64,000 nt of DNA from an uncultured Prevotellaceae bacterium (GCA_902776545.1 CACYQO010000018.1:1-64000); one strand, 5' to 3'; positions 8,843 to 16,871 are shown, numbered from the stretch's first letter. Numbers and translations: made by a program. Notes: generated by a model from the sequence alone, not told the origin.

Positions 8843-8874
8843 ATAGTCCTTAAGTCCTGTAGTCCGTTGCTAAA

Positions 8875-10665
8875 TTACATCCTCTCAGGGACTTCGATGC
8901 CGAGGAGGCCCATACCGTTCTTAATGATCTTGGCAACGTTCTTGGCCAGCATGAGGCGAACAGCCTTTTTCTGCTCGTCAGGCTCGTTGAGGATAGAATA
9001 GTCGTGATAGAACTGGTTGAACACCTTTGTCAGCTCGTAGCAGTAGTTGGCGATGCCAGAGGGTGAGTAGTCCTTGCCTGCCTGCTCTACGGCTGCGCCA
9101 AACTCATTCATCTTCTGAATCAGTTCAACCTCCTTCTCATTCAGAGTACTCGGAGTATTCAGAGTGTTCAGAGTACTCAAAGTACTCTTAGCTTTGCGGA
9201 GAATCGAGCGGATACGGGCGTAGGTGTATTGGATGAAGGGGCCTGTATTTCCGTTGAAATCGATACTTTCCTCAGGATTGAAGAGCATGTTCTTACGAGC
9301 ATCAACCTTCAGGATGAAGTATTTCAAGGCACCCATACCTACGATGCGGGCAATCTCACGACGCTCCTCTTCAGTCATATCGTCGAATTTGCCCAGTTCC
9401 ATCGAGGTTTTATAGGCATCCTCCACCATCAGCTGCATCAGATCGTCGGCATCCACAACGGTTCCCTCACGCGACTTCATCTTACCGTTAGGCAATTCGA
9501 CCATACCGTAAGAGAAATGAACGAGTTCCTTACCCCACTTGAAGCCTAAGCGGTCGAGCAAGATGGAGAGTACTTGGAAATGATAGTTCTGTTCGTTACC
9601 CACTACGTAGATCATCTTGTCGATGGGATAATCCTGGAACCGCATTTCTGCGGTACCGATGTCCTGAGTCATATAAACGCTGGTTCCATCGGAGCGAAGC
9701 AACAGCTTTTGATCCAGTCCCTCGTTGGTAAGGTCTGCCCATACGGAGTTATCGTCGTGACGTTCGAAAAGTCCCTTGGCGAGACCTTCCTCCACCTTGG
9801 CTTTACCTTTGAGGTAGGTCTGTGACTCGTAATAGATCTTATCGAACGAGACACCCATCTTCTTGTAGGTTTCGTCGAAACCGGCATATACCCAGTTGTT
9901 CATCTTTTCCCACAGGGCACGCACCTCGGGGTCGTTCTGCTCCCATTTCACCAGCATCTCATGGGCTTCCTTGATGAGCGGAGCCTCTTGTTTGGCCTTC
10001 TCCTCATCCATACCCTGAGCCACTAATTCCTTGATTTCATCGCGATAATGCTTATCGAAGGCCACATAATAGTCACCGATCAGATGATCGCCTTTTTTAC
10101 CGCTTGATTCTGGTGTCTCACCATTGCCATACTTCAGCCAGGCGAGCATCGACTTACAGATATGGATACCACGATCGTTCACGATATTGGTCTTCACCAC
10201 CTTGTAGCCATTGGCCTCCATAATCTGTGCCAACGACCAGCCTAACAGGTTGTTACGTACATGACCGAGGTGGAGAGGTTTGTTCGTGTTGGGTGAAGAA
10301 TACTCAATCATCACGAGGGGTGAGTCGTCTGTGGCTTGTTTCATGCCGAAGTGCTCATCGGCATCGATAGCCTTAAGCAGTTCCAGCCAGGCACCATCGC
10401 CGATGCAGAGGTTCAGGAATCCCTTCACCACATTGAACTTCTCAATGGCCGGACAATTGTTTACCAGATATTCGCCAATCTCCTGGGCTGTCTGCTCAGG
10501 TGATTTGCGCGCAGCCTTTACAAAGGGGAAAACCACCAACGTCAGGTTACCCTCAAACTCACTTCTCGTCTTCTGCAGCTGCAGCATTTTTTCGGATGCT
10601 TCCATCCCATAGAGTGCCTTCACGGCCTCACCTGCAGCCTTGCTGATCAATGCTTCTATATTCAT
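8875..10665 (-). CDS. argS: Arginyl-tRNA synthetase
   Basis: A 596-residue class I tRNA synthetase that charges tRNA-Arg. The N-terminal Add1 domain is followed by the HIGH-type motif (HLGH in NKPLHLGHVRNN, near residue 133) and the DALR anticodon-binding domain with the usual GLLGIEVPERM end. Between the catalytic domain and the DALR domain (about residues 492-507) is a Ser/Thr/Leu/Asn tract with a three-residue period (STL, NTL), encoded by a 9-base tandem repeat. This tract is not expected in the family. The gene has its own promoter (10711-10718) and probably also transcribes the RNase H gene. Confidence 0.96.
   Translation of the reverse strand: MNIEALISKAAGEAVKALYGMEASEKMLQLQKTRSEFEGNLTLVVFPFVKAARKSPEQTAQEIGEYLVNNCPAIEKFNVVKGFLNLCIGDGAWLELLKAIDADEHFGMKQATDDSPLVMIEYSSPNTNKPLHLGHVRNNLLGWSLAQIMEANGYKVVKTNIVNDRGIHICKSMLAWLKYGNGETPESSGKKGDHLIGDYYVAFDKHYRDEIKELVAQGMDEEKAKQEAPLIKEAHEMLVKWEQNDPEVRALWEKMNNWVYAGFDETYKKMGVSFDKIYYESQTYLKGKAKVEEGLAKGLFERHDDNSVWADLTNEGLDQKLLLRSDGTSVYMTQDIGTAEMRFQDYPIDKMIYVVGNEQNYHFQVLSILLDRLGFKWGKELVHFSYGMVELPNGKMKSREGTVVDADDLMQLMVEDAYKTSMELGKFDDMTEEERREIARIVGMGALKYFILKVDARKNMLFNPEESIDFNGNTGPFIQYTYARIRSILRKAKSTLSTLNTLNTPSTLNEKEVELIQKMNEFGAAVEQAGKDYSPSGIANYCYELTKVFNQFYHDYSILNEPDEQKKAVRLMLAKNVAKIIKNGMGLLGIEVPERM
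9142..9186. repeat. Five 9-bp tandem units inside argS
   Basis: Five imperfect copies of CAGAGTACT in a row (45 bases). They are read in frame on the minus strand as a three-residue repeat. A related 9-base array lies inside the fucosidase gene at 21729-21779. Confidence 0.85.
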
Positions 10666-10710
10666 CCTTCTATTTACGACTTACGGATTTACTATTTACG
10701 ATTTTGGGTG

Positions 10711-10718
10711 CAAAGGTA
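10711..10718 (-). promoter_or_regulatory. -7 promoter element for argS
   Basis: TACCTTTG on the minus strand, 45 bases before the argS ATG. Tandem TTTACGA-like units lie between it and the gene (10671-10705). Confidence 0.65.
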
Positions 10719-10726
10719 CGAAAAAA

Positions 10727-10804
10727 GCCACAGATTACACAGATTCTCGCTGATTAATTTCTGTGATAATCAAAAAATCTGTGTTTTTCTGTGTAATCTG
10801 TGGC
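10727..10804. terminator. Tandem-unit hairpin, probable terminator of the symporter gene
   Basis: GCCACAGATTACACAG (10727-10742) is perfectly inverted at 10789-10804. The arms consist of ACAGATT-type units, the same style as the hairpin at 55460-55542. It begins one base after the symporter stop codon on the minus strand and ends just upstream of the argS promoter. Confidence 0.65.
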
Positions 10805-10805
10805 T

Positions 10806-12221
10806 TTATTTATGTTCTTTGCTCCACAAAAGCAAACCAAAAAAGGTGAGAAGACCGTTGAGCATCAGCAGTTCATAGCCGAAGTGGTAGTTCCAAAGAT
10901 GTTGGGAAATGGTGTCAAGGGCATAGCAGAGTAGGGGTGAGGCGAGGCAGATATAAGGCACCAGACGGTCTTTGGGCTGCCTGTTTGTAAAGAGTCCGAA
11001 GGCAAACAATCCGAGCAACGGACCATAGGTATAGCTGGCGAGAATATAGATGGCATCGATGAGTGAGGTGGAATTGATTTGACGGAAGAGTAGGATAAAG
11101 AGTATGAAAAAGAGGCACATCGCGATATGCGTCCTTTTTCTAAGTACCTCATTATCAGGCTGTCGGCGGATGTCCACGCAGAAACATGTGGTCAGCGAGG
11201 TAAGAGCAGAGTCGGCGCTTGAGAATGAGGCAGCCACAATACCGATAATAAAGAGGTAAGTGGTGAGAGGTAAAAGGTGAGTATCGGCCACGCTTTGAAT
11301 GAAGGTGGGGAGCAGTTCATCACCTTTAAGACCTGTGCCGAGGATCATCGTCAGCAAAACACCGAGGGCGAGGAAGAGCAAATTGGCTGGGACGAAAGCG
11401 ACACCATAGGTACACATATCCTTTTGGGCATCACGTAACGTCTTGCAAGTCAGGTTCTTCTGCATCATATCCTGATCCAGTCCAGTCATAACGATAGCAA
11501 TGAAGGCGCCACTCAGGAACTGCTTCCAGAAGTTGTGGGGCGATAACCAGTCATCGAACACGAAGACACGGCTCATCTCACTCTGCGCAATAGCGTTAAC
11601 AGCCTCACCGACAGACAGATGCAGATGGTCGATGGCGGAAAGAATGATCAGGATGAGTGCCGTAAAGAGACAGAGCGTTTGGAAGGAGTCGGTAAACACC
11701 AACGTGCCGATGCCTCCACGACGGGTGTAAAGCCAAATCAATAGCACCATCACCACCACATTCAAAGCAAATGGGATGCTGGCAGGGGTGAAGACGAACT
11801 GCTGCAAGATGATGCAAACCACATAGAACCTTACCGCTGCGCCTGTCATCTTCGACAAAAGGAAGAAACAGGCGCCTGTCATATATGAGCGATTCCCCAA
11901 CCGCTGTCCCAAATAGGTATAGATGCTTGTGAGGTTCAGACGATAATAAAGCGGAAGCAGCACGAAGGCAATCACCAGATATCCCACGATGAAACCGAGA
12001 CACATCTGCAGATAAGTCATCTGTGAGGTGAGCACCATCCCAGGCACAGAAACGAAGGTGACGCCAGAGATGGAGGCACCAACCATTCCGAAGGCTACCA
12101 TATACCAAGGAGCACGACGGTTGGCACGATAGAATGTCTGGTTGTCAGCCCGTCTGCTCGTGAGGTGGCTGATGCCGAAGAGGATGGCGAAATACGCCAA
12201 AACAATCAATATAATGCTCAT
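10806..12221 (-). CDS. Sodium:solute symporter (SSS family)
   Basis: An inner-membrane transporter of 471 residues with about 13 predicted membrane segments. The family features include GMVGASISGVTFVSVPG near residue 45 and a SSADSALTSL segment near residue 330, matching the sodium-binding region of SSS proteins. The substrate cannot be told from sequence; related Bacteroidales proteins are annotated as sialic acid or proline-like symporters. I chose ATG 12221 (MSIILIVL) because the -7 element at 12229-12236 excludes the upstream Met at 12239. It is divergent from the MATE gene. Confidence 0.88.
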   Translation of the reverse strand: MSIILIVLAYFAILFGISHLTSRRADNQTFYRANRRAPWYMVAFGMVGASISGVTFVSVPGMVLTSQMTYLQMCLGFIVGYLVIAFVLLPLYYRLNLTSIYTYLGQRLGNRSYMTGACFFLLSKMTGAAVRFYVVCIILQQFVFTPASIPFALNVVVMVLLIWLYTRRGGIGTLVFTDSFQTLCLFTALILIILSAIDHLHLSVGEAVNAIAQSEMSRVFVFDDWLSPHNFWKQFLSGAFIAIVMTGLDQDMMQKNLTCKTLRDAQKDMCTYGVAFVPANLLFLALGVLLTMILGTGLKGDELLPTFIQSVADTHLLPLTTYLFIIGIVAASFSSADSALTSLTTCFCVDIRRQPDNEVLRKRTHIAMCLFFILFILLFRQINSTSLIDAIYILASYTYGPLLGLFAFGLFTNRQPKDRLVPYICLASPLLCYALDTISQHLWNYHFGYELLMLNGLLTFFGLLLWSKEHK

Positions 12222-12228
12222 CAGCCTG

Positions 12229-12236
12229 CAAAAGTA
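12229..12236 (-). promoter_or_regulatory. -7 promoter element for the SSS symporter
   Basis: TACTTTTG on the minus strand, 7 bases before the ATG at 12221. Confidence 0.65.
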
Positions 12237-12243
12237 CAAAAAA

Positions 12244-12270
12244 ATCCGTGTAATCCGTATAATCCATGTG
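12244..12270. repeat. Three 9-bp tandem units between SSS and MATE promoters
   Basis: Units ATCCGTGTA, ATCCGTATA and ATCCATGTG follow one another between the two divergent promoters. The same unit type forms the hairpin arms at 55460-55542. Confidence 0.7.
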
Positions 12271-12280
12271 AAAAAATAGT

Positions 12281-12288
12281 TATCTTTG
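12281..12288 (+). promoter_or_regulatory. -7 promoter element for the MATE gene
   Basis: TATCTTTG followed by CA, 9 bases before the ATG at 12297. It rules out the longer open frame that starts at 12165. Confidence 0.7.
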
Positions 12289-12296
12289 CACTCGAA

Positions 12297-13712
12297 ATGA
12301 ACATCCGAGACCGCCAGATCCTACTGATTGCCTTGCCCAGCATCGTGTCGAACATCACCGTACCTTTGCTGGGAATGGTCGATGTGGCCATCGTGGGTCA
12401 CATGGGCAGTCCTGTCTATATCGGAGCGGTGGCGGTAGGTTCGATGGTATTTAACCTCGTCTATTGGTTGTTCGGCTTCCTCCGCATGGGTTCCAGCGGT
12501 CTGACATCACAGGCATTAGGACGAAGGGATTTGTCGGAAGTCATAAGAATACTGGTACGTTCGACGATGATTGCCTTCACCATTGCCCTGTTGCTCATCC
12601 TCCTGCAAATACCGATGAAATGGGCTTCTTTTGCGCTGATAGGCCCTACGGCCGACGTCTTGCCTTACGCAGAAACCTACTTCTGTATTGTCATCTGGGG
12701 CGCTCCTGCCGTCTTGGGACTTTACAGCCTCTCGGGCTGGTTTATCGGCATGCAGAACACGCGCTTCCCCATGTTCATCAGCATCATGCAGAATGTGGTG
12801 AATATCCTCACCTCTTTGATGTTGGTCTATGGCTTTGGGATGAAGATCGAGGGTGTGGCTTGGGGTACGGTTATCGCACAATATGCCGGTTTCATCGTGG
12901 CTTTGGGGCTGATTGTGAGGTATTATGGACGACTGTTTCGGAGGTACGGGGGTACGGGGGTACGGGGGCTCGAGATATGTCTGTGGCAGGTGTATTCTCG
13001 TACCTCCGTACCCCCGCACCCCCGCACCCACGAGATTTCGAAATTCTTCAAAATAAATCGCGACATTTTCCTCCGTACGCTCTGTCTGGTGGCCGTTAAT
13101 CTCTATTTCACTTCCGCAGGTGCCCGCCAAGGGGCTGTCATCCTCTCTGTCAATACTGTGCTCATGCAACTCTACCTCTTCTTCTCTTACTTTATGGACG
13201 GTTTTGCATACGCTGGTGAGGCTTTGGGAGGAAAAACATACGGAGCCAAAAATTTTGCAGCTTTCCATGAGACTCTGCGAAGGCTATGGATGTGGATGCA
13301 TGTGGTGACCGTTGGCTACACCTTATTATATATGGTGGGTGGCCGATGGATTGTCAGTCTGCTGACGGATGAGCCGCAAGTGCTTGAAGTCTCTCGCGAA
13401 TACCTGTGGTGGGCTTGGCTGATACCAGCAGCAGGCTGTGTCGCATTCATCTGGGATGGTGTCTTCATCGGCATTACTGCTACTCGCGGCATGCTCGTGT
13501 CCTCATTCCTTTCCGCTCTCGTCTTCTTCGCCATCAGTCATATCTCCTTCCTCTTTCCTCCTTCTTGCGTCCCTTCGGTAGCAAGCGTCCTTCGGCCGAG
13601 CGCCTCCTTCCTCGAAAACCATTTTCTCTGGCTTGCGATGATCGTTTACCTCGCCATGAGGGGTATTTTGCAAACAATTTGGTATCGATTAAGAATATTT
13701 AACGGAATTTGA
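12297..13712 (+). CDS. MATE family efflux transporter with repeat insertions
   Basis: A 471-residue inner-membrane exporter of the MATE/DinF type with about 12 membrane segments, probably using a cation gradient to expel drugs or metabolites. The N-terminal IALPSIVSNITVPLLGMVDVAIVGH is typical. Two stretches look foreign. Residues ~214-246 are a Gly/Arg/Pro-rich loop encoded by an inverted GTACGGGG repeat, and residues ~416-440 are a Pro/Ser-rich loop encoded by pyrimidine-rich units. Both fall in hydrophilic loops, where they may be tolerated. The start is set by the promoter at 12281-12288. Confidence 0.9.
   Translation: MNIRDRQILLIALPSIVSNITVPLLGMVDVAIVGHMGSPVYIGAVAVGSMVFNLVYWLFGFLRMGSSGLTSQALGRRDLSEVIRILVRSTMIAFTIALLLILLQIPMKWASFALIGPTADVLPYAETYFCIVIWGAPAVLGLYSLSGWFIGMQNTRFPMFISIMQNVVNILTSLMLVYGFGMKIEGVAWGTVIAQYAGFIVALGLIVRYYGRLFRRYGGTGVRGLEICLWQVYSRTSVPPHPRTHEISKFFKINRDIFLRTLCLVAVNLYFTSAGARQGAVILSVNTVLMQLYLFFSYFMDGFAYAGEALGGKTYGAKNFAAFHETLRRLWMWMHVVTVGYTLLYMVGGRWIVSLLTDEPQVLEVSREYLWWAWLIPAAGCVAFIWDGVFIGITATRGMLVSSFLSALVFFAISHISFLFPPSCVPSVASVLRPSASFLENHFLWLAMIVYLAMRGILQTIWYRLRIFNGI
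12940..13033. repeat. Inverted tandem-unit repeat inside the MATE gene
   Basis: The left arm has three GTACGGGG units (within 12940-12973); the right arm has inverted CCGTACCC and CCGCACCC units (12997-13033). The outer ends CTCGAG and CTCG/CGAG are also partly inverted. It is read through in frame. Confidence 0.8.
13546..13616. repeat. Pyrimidine-rich repeat segment inside the MATE gene
   Basis: CTTCCTC-like 7-base units flank a CCTTCGG-containing centre. It is read in frame as a Pro/Ser/Val-rich loop and resembles the units in prmC at 2801-2835. Confidence 0.55.
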
Positions 13713-13771
13713 TGCAAGGTTTTTATGGTTTCGCAGTTATATAGGTAAGAACCAATTAAAATGAAACGAAT

Positions 13772-14224
13772 ATGAAAGTAAGATTTAACCGTTGGTACAA
13801 TGGTGTGTTGACTGCCTTGCTGTCGATGCTGGGCTTTGGGTGCTCATCTTCTGATGATCAGACTTTTGTTGCAGAGTATGGGATGCCGGTAGTCGAATAT
13901 CAGGTTAGGGGACAGGTGACGGACGAAGCAGGTACGCCCGTTCAGGGAATCAAGGTATCACAGAAGCTGATATTCCTATCAGCAGAAGGGAAAAAAGATA
14001 TTTTGGGTATAGATTCCATTCTGACCGATACATCAGGGCGTTATCAGTTGAACAGCTATGGTTCTAATGAGTACAAGAAGCTGTTTGTCGAGGATGTCGA
14101 TGGTGAGGCCAATGGCGGCGAGTTCCTTAGTGATACACTCGATATTGACTTTGAAAAGGCTGTGAAAACAGATGATAGGTACAGCTATGAATTGAATATG
14201 GACATCAAACTGAAGAAGAAATGA
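13772..14224 (+). CDS. Radical SAM-associated putative lipoprotein
   Basis: A 150-residue protein with a lipoprotein signal (lipobox ending in GFGC, Cys24), then an acidic SSSDD start and a conserved-looking EYGMPVVEYQVRGQVTD segment, followed by a carboxypeptidase-regulatory/peptidase-associated beta fold (GTPVQGIKV, DTSGRYQL). It matches my memory of the Bacteroidetes lipoprotein family always found next to a SPASM radical SAM enzyme (TIGR04134-type). Its stop overlaps the next ATG by four bases. It may be the substrate or partner of that enzyme; no function is established. Confidence 0.78.
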   Translation: MKVRFNRWYNGVLTALLSMLGFGCSSSDDQTFVAEYGMPVVEYQVRGQVTDEAGTPVQGIKVSQKLIFLSAEGKKDILGIDSILTDTSGRYQLNSYGSNEYKKLFVEDVDGEANGGEFLSDTLDIDFEKAVKTDDRYSYELNMDIKLKKK

Positions 14225-15300
14225 AAGCCACTCCGCTGACCCTCAGGAAAAAACTCGCCTTGGAATTGTGGCGACAACAGAACAAGCTGGCCGTAGAGGA
14301 ACACCCTTTGCGACAGTTGTTTTGGGAGTGTACATTACGCTGTGATTTGAAATGTCGGCATTGTGGCAGCGACTGCAAGATGCAGGATGCCAAGAAGGAT
14401 ATGCCCAAGGAAGATTTCTTCCGAGTGCTCGATGGAATCGCGAAAAAAACGGATCCACATAAGGTGTTTGTCATCATCTCCGGAGGTGAACCCCTGATGC
14501 GGCAGGACATCGAGCAATGTGGAGCAGGCATCTATCAACGTGGCTTCCCTTGGGGAATGGTGACCAATGCCCTCCATCTCACGCCAAAACGTTTTCAAGG
14601 CCTTATGAAGGCTGGTATGCATTCAATGACCATCAGTCTCGACGGCTTGGAAGAAGATCACAACTGGATGCGAGGCAACGACAAGAGTTTCCAGATGGTG
14701 AGCCAGGCCATCGACATGCTTGTTGCTACAGAAGGATTTGTGTTTGATATCGTTACCTGTGTCACCCGTCGCAACTACGAAAATCTCGATGAAATCAAGG
14801 AATTTTTGATTTCCAAGGGTGTCAAGCGTTGGCGACTCTTTACGGTTTTCCCTGTTGGACGTGCAGCTCTCGATCCGATGATGAGACTAACGAATGAAGA
14901 GTTCCGAGGTGTGTTCGAATTTATCAAAAAGGTACGTGAAGAAGGTCGCATTCGGGCTGATTATGGCTGCGAAGGTTTTCTTGGCAACTATGAGGGCGAG
15001 GTGCGTAACCGTTTCTTCTCTTGTCAGGCTGGTGTCAGCGTGGGTTCTGTGATGGCCGACGGTTCCATCGCAGCCTGTGCCAGCATCCGAGCCGACTACA
15101 ATCAGGGCAATATCTATGAGGATGATTTCATGGACGTATGGGAGAACCGTTACCAAAAGTATCGCAACCGTGAGTGGATGAAGAAGGACGATTGTGCCTC
15201 ATGCAGCTATTTCCGCTACTGTCAGGGTAACGGCATGCATCTTCGCGATGGCAACGGGAAACTGCTGTTCTGCCATCTGAAACGATTGAAAGAGATTTGA
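14221..15300 (+). CDS. Radical SAM/SPASM enzyme of the rSAM-lipoprotein system
   Basis: A 359-residue radical SAM protein. The cluster motif CDLKCRHC (Cys41, Cys45, Cys48) binds the SAM-bound [4Fe-4S] cluster; ISGGEPLMR follows. The C-terminal part is a SPASM domain with further cysteines (FSCQAG, IAACAS, CASCSYFRYC, LLFCHL) for auxiliary clusters. It is translationally coupled to the lipoprotein gene (ATGA overlap). SPASM enzymes generally modify peptides or proteins, so the lipoprotein is a candidate substrate; this is inference. It resembles TIGR04133-type enzymes. Family certain, reaction unknown. Confidence 0.9.
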   Translation: MKATPLTLRKKLALELWRQQNKLAVEEHPLRQLFWECTLRCDLKCRHCGSDCKMQDAKKDMPKEDFFRVLDGIAKKTDPHKVFVIISGGEPLMRQDIEQCGAGIYQRGFPWGMVTNALHLTPKRFQGLMKAGMHSMTISLDGLEEDHNWMRGNDKSFQMVSQAIDMLVATEGFVFDIVTCVTRRNYENLDEIKEFLISKGVKRWRLFTVFPVGRAALDPMMRLTNEEFRGVFEFIKKVREEGRIRADYGCEGFLGNYEGEVRNRFFSCQAGVSVGSVMADGSIAACASIRADYNQGNIYEDDFMDVWENRYQKYRNREWMKKDDCASCSYFRYCQGNGMHLRDGNGKLLFCHLKRLKEI

Positions 15301-15312
15301 TTTGAGTGTCAG

Positions 15313-15606
15313 ATGGCTTGGAAACTGAAATATCGCTGTAGTGCTTGCGGCTATGAGGCCGAGGTGTATGAAGGGCGAGGGCTCTTCCGACAGGAGATTA
15401 CGGCTGTGTCGTGCCCAGACTGCAAGTCTATCCAGAACCTTGTGGTTGGCGGCATCATCGCCGATGTGGCACCGTCTTATCGGAGTGAGGTGGGACGCTT
15501 GTGTCTGAACTGCGGTAGCGACCGCATCAGGATATGGGATAAACGCACCTGTCCCAAGTGCCAAGAACGAATGGAACCCACTGGCGACAAGGAGTTTTGG
15601 ACGTAA
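15313..15606 (+). CDS. Small zinc-ribbon protein
   Basis: A 97-residue protein with four CxxC pairs (Cys9/12, 34/37, 64/67, 80/83), i.e. two tandem zinc ribbons or rubredoxin-like knuckles. It starts 12 bases after the radical SAM stop and so is probably the third gene of that operon. It could serve as a metal-binding accessory protein, but no specific family was recognised. The C-terminal ribbon (TCPKCQERM) is the most regular. Confidence 0.75.
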   Translation: MAWKLKYRCSACGYEAEVYEGRGLFRQEITAVSCPDCKSIQNLVVGGIIADVAPSYRSEVGRLCLNCGSDRIRIWDKRTCPKCQERMEPTGDKEFWT

Positions 15607-15694
15607 GTATCGCCATAGCATGATAATTCTGAGAAGCAGACAGCCGTGAATATTTCGTGAATAGAAATACACAAAACTGCATAAAAGTGTTAAT

Positions 15695-15733
15695 CTGTCA
15701 TAAATTATGAGTGTTAAGTGAACACTTTGACAG
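15695..15733. promoter_or_regulatory. Nested palindrome upstream of a -7 element
   Basis: CTGTCA pairs with TGACAG at the ends, and AGTGTT (15710-15715) pairs with AACACT (15721-15726) inside. It ends 10 bases before the TATATTTG element. The position and symmetry suggest an operator. Confidence 0.45.
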
Positions 15734-15742
15734 AAAAATCGT

Positions 15743-15750
15743 TATATTTG
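15743..15750 (+). promoter_or_regulatory. -7 promoter element of a short transcript
   Basis: TATATTTG matches TAnnTTTG. It precedes a short open frame with a strong ribosome-binding site. Confidence 0.55.
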
Positions 15751-15781
15751 CGTCAATAATTAATCTGAAGGAGGATTGCTT

Positions 15782-15883
15782 ATGTCAACTAGGAATGAAA
15801 TGAAAGAAGAGAGTCGGGATGTCAACCTTAAGTTGGTTGAGCCAAGTGATGCCAGACAGTTGCCATCTATTTGGTACACCTGA
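15782..15883 (+). CDS. Possible 33-residue peptide
   Basis: A short open frame beginning MSTRNEMKEESRD, preceded by AAGGAGG (15768-15774) seven bases before the ATG. Such a strong Shine-Dalgarno sequence is rare in this genome. It lies between a -7 element and a hairpin. It could be a leader or regulatory peptide, or the start of a decayed gene. No family was recognised. Confidence 0.3.
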   Translation: MSTRNEMKEESRDVNLKLVEPSDARQLPSIWYT

Positions 15884-15940
15884 CCATCTCGGAGGTCCGA
15901 CTCCAAAATCGAAAATCGCGCTCACGACCAAAAGGGGAAT

Positions 15941-15965
15941 GGTTCTTCCGTCAATCGGAAGAACC
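15941..15965 (+). terminator. Hairpin after the short frame
   Basis: GGTTCTTCCG and CGGAAGAACC form a perfect 10-base stem with a TCAAT loop, followed by a short T-rich run. Confidence 0.6.
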
Positions 15966-16108
15966 TTCTTGATTATATGCGTCGCTGATGTTGGCGTGTT
16001 CAATCAGGTGGTAGTTAGTGGGAAAATGGGGGTTGCTACTTATCGGCATTCTCTCGAGCCTTATAACGAAATTGTTTTACACATTTAATATGCTGGGAGA
16101 AAACGTGG

Positions 16109-16151
16109 ACTTTAGTGCCACTAAAGTGGGAGTTTAGATAGGGTAAACTCC
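16109..16151. repeat. Two adjacent palindromes
   Basis: ACTTTAGTG/CACTAAAGT (16109-16127, one-base spacer) is followed directly by GGAGTTTA/TAAACTCC (16129-16151, seven-base spacer). The near-zero spacer of the first suggests a protein-binding site rather than a hairpin. Confidence 0.5.
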
Positions 16152-16344
16152 GAGTTTCCTGCCTTGAAAGTCCCAGTTTCCTTAGTCCAAAACCAAAGAC
16201 TTGCAACTGCTTGTATATCAGATAGATACAAAGAGACTTTGGAAAGGAACAAGATTTTGAATATTGCTTACAAAATGGTAACATGAACAAAGTAAGCTAC
16301 AATAGAAAAAACAAATAATATTTGGTTTTCTTCGCACTTATTCG

Positions 16345-16352
16345 TAACTTTG
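16345..16352 (+). promoter_or_regulatory. -7 promoter element for aroQ
   Basis: TAACTTTG with a TTTG -33 element at 16321-16324 (20-base spacer), 25 bases before the aroQ ATG. Confidence 0.75.
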
Positions 16353-16377
16353 CAGCCTGATACATTATTAATAAGGT

Positions 16378-16800
16378 ATGAAGATACAGATTATCAACGG
16401 CCCGAACCTGAACCTGCTGGGGCAGCGGGAGCCGGGCATCTATGGCTCAGAGTCGATGGAGAATTACCTGCCGGAGCTGCGCAAGCGGTTCCCAGATGTG
16501 GAGATCGACTACTACCAGAGCAACGTGGAAGGCGAGCTGATCAACAAGATGCAGGAAGTGGGTTTCTTCGGAGGCTACGACGGCATCGTGTTGAATGCGG
16601 GGGCCTACACCCACACGAGCGTTGCGTTGCACGACTGCATCAGGAGCCTGAAATGTCCTGTGGTCGAGGTGCATATCTCGAATGTGCATCAGCGTGAGGA
16701 GTTCCGCCACAAGTCGATGATTTCGGCAGCGTGCAAGGGTGTGATCTGCGGATTCGGACTCGACTCGTACAGATTGGCGATAGAGGCAATCAGAAAATAG
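16378..16800 (+). CDS. aroQ: Type II 3-dehydroquinate dehydratase
   Basis: A 140-residue dodecameric-type dehydroquinase of the shikimate pathway, converting 3-dehydroquinate to 3-dehydroshikimate. The family marks are NGPNLNLLGQREPGIYG at the N-terminus (with catalytic Tyr), NAGAYTHTS in the middle and EVHISNVHQREEFRHKS with the catalytic His. The length is normal. It has a clear promoter and is followed by an O-methyltransferase and rbfA on the same strand, possibly one transcript although a REP-like hairpin separates them. Confidence 0.96.
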   Translation: MKIQIINGPNLNLLGQREPGIYGSESMENYLPELRKRFPDVEIDYYQSNVEGELINKMQEVGFFGGYDGIVLNAGAYTHTSVALHDCIRSLKCPVVEVHISNVHQREEFRHKSMISAACKGVICGFGLDSYRLAIEAIRK

Positions 16801-16820
16801 GTGGTTCAGACCACCCCTGA

Positions 16821-16841
16821 CCCCTCCTAACTCAGGAGGGG
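16821..16841. repeat. REP-like palindrome between aroQ and the methyltransferase
   Basis: CCCCTCCT and AGGAGGGG flank a five-base loop; CCACCCCTGA precedes it. The same palindrome style occurs in frame in the fucosidase (22661-22680) and the serpin (51644-51664). Confidence 0.75.
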
Positions 16842-16871
16842 AATGGAGGCAGAAAGGAGGAGTCGGGAGAG

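Larger units (their letters stand above)
15607..16377. other. Gene-poor AT-rich region with palindromes
   Basis: About 770 bases without a convincing gene longer than 40 codons. It holds a possible short transcript (promoter at 15743, strong ribosome-binding site, 34-codon frame, hairpin), two tandem palindromes at 16109-16151 and the aroQ promoter. Longer open frames on both strands (e.g. 15819-16088) lack start signals and family resemblance. Confidence 0.6.

Noticed and set aside
12165-12296. 44-codon N-terminal extension of the MATE protein
   Set aside because: It would start upstream of the -7 element at 12281 and includes repeat units; the family N-terminus begins at 12297.
15785-16088. 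Open frames of 72 and 89 codons on both strands in the spacer before aroQ
   Set aside because: They lack promoters or ribosome-binding sites in the right place, have no family resemblance and cross a perfect hairpin at 15941-15965.
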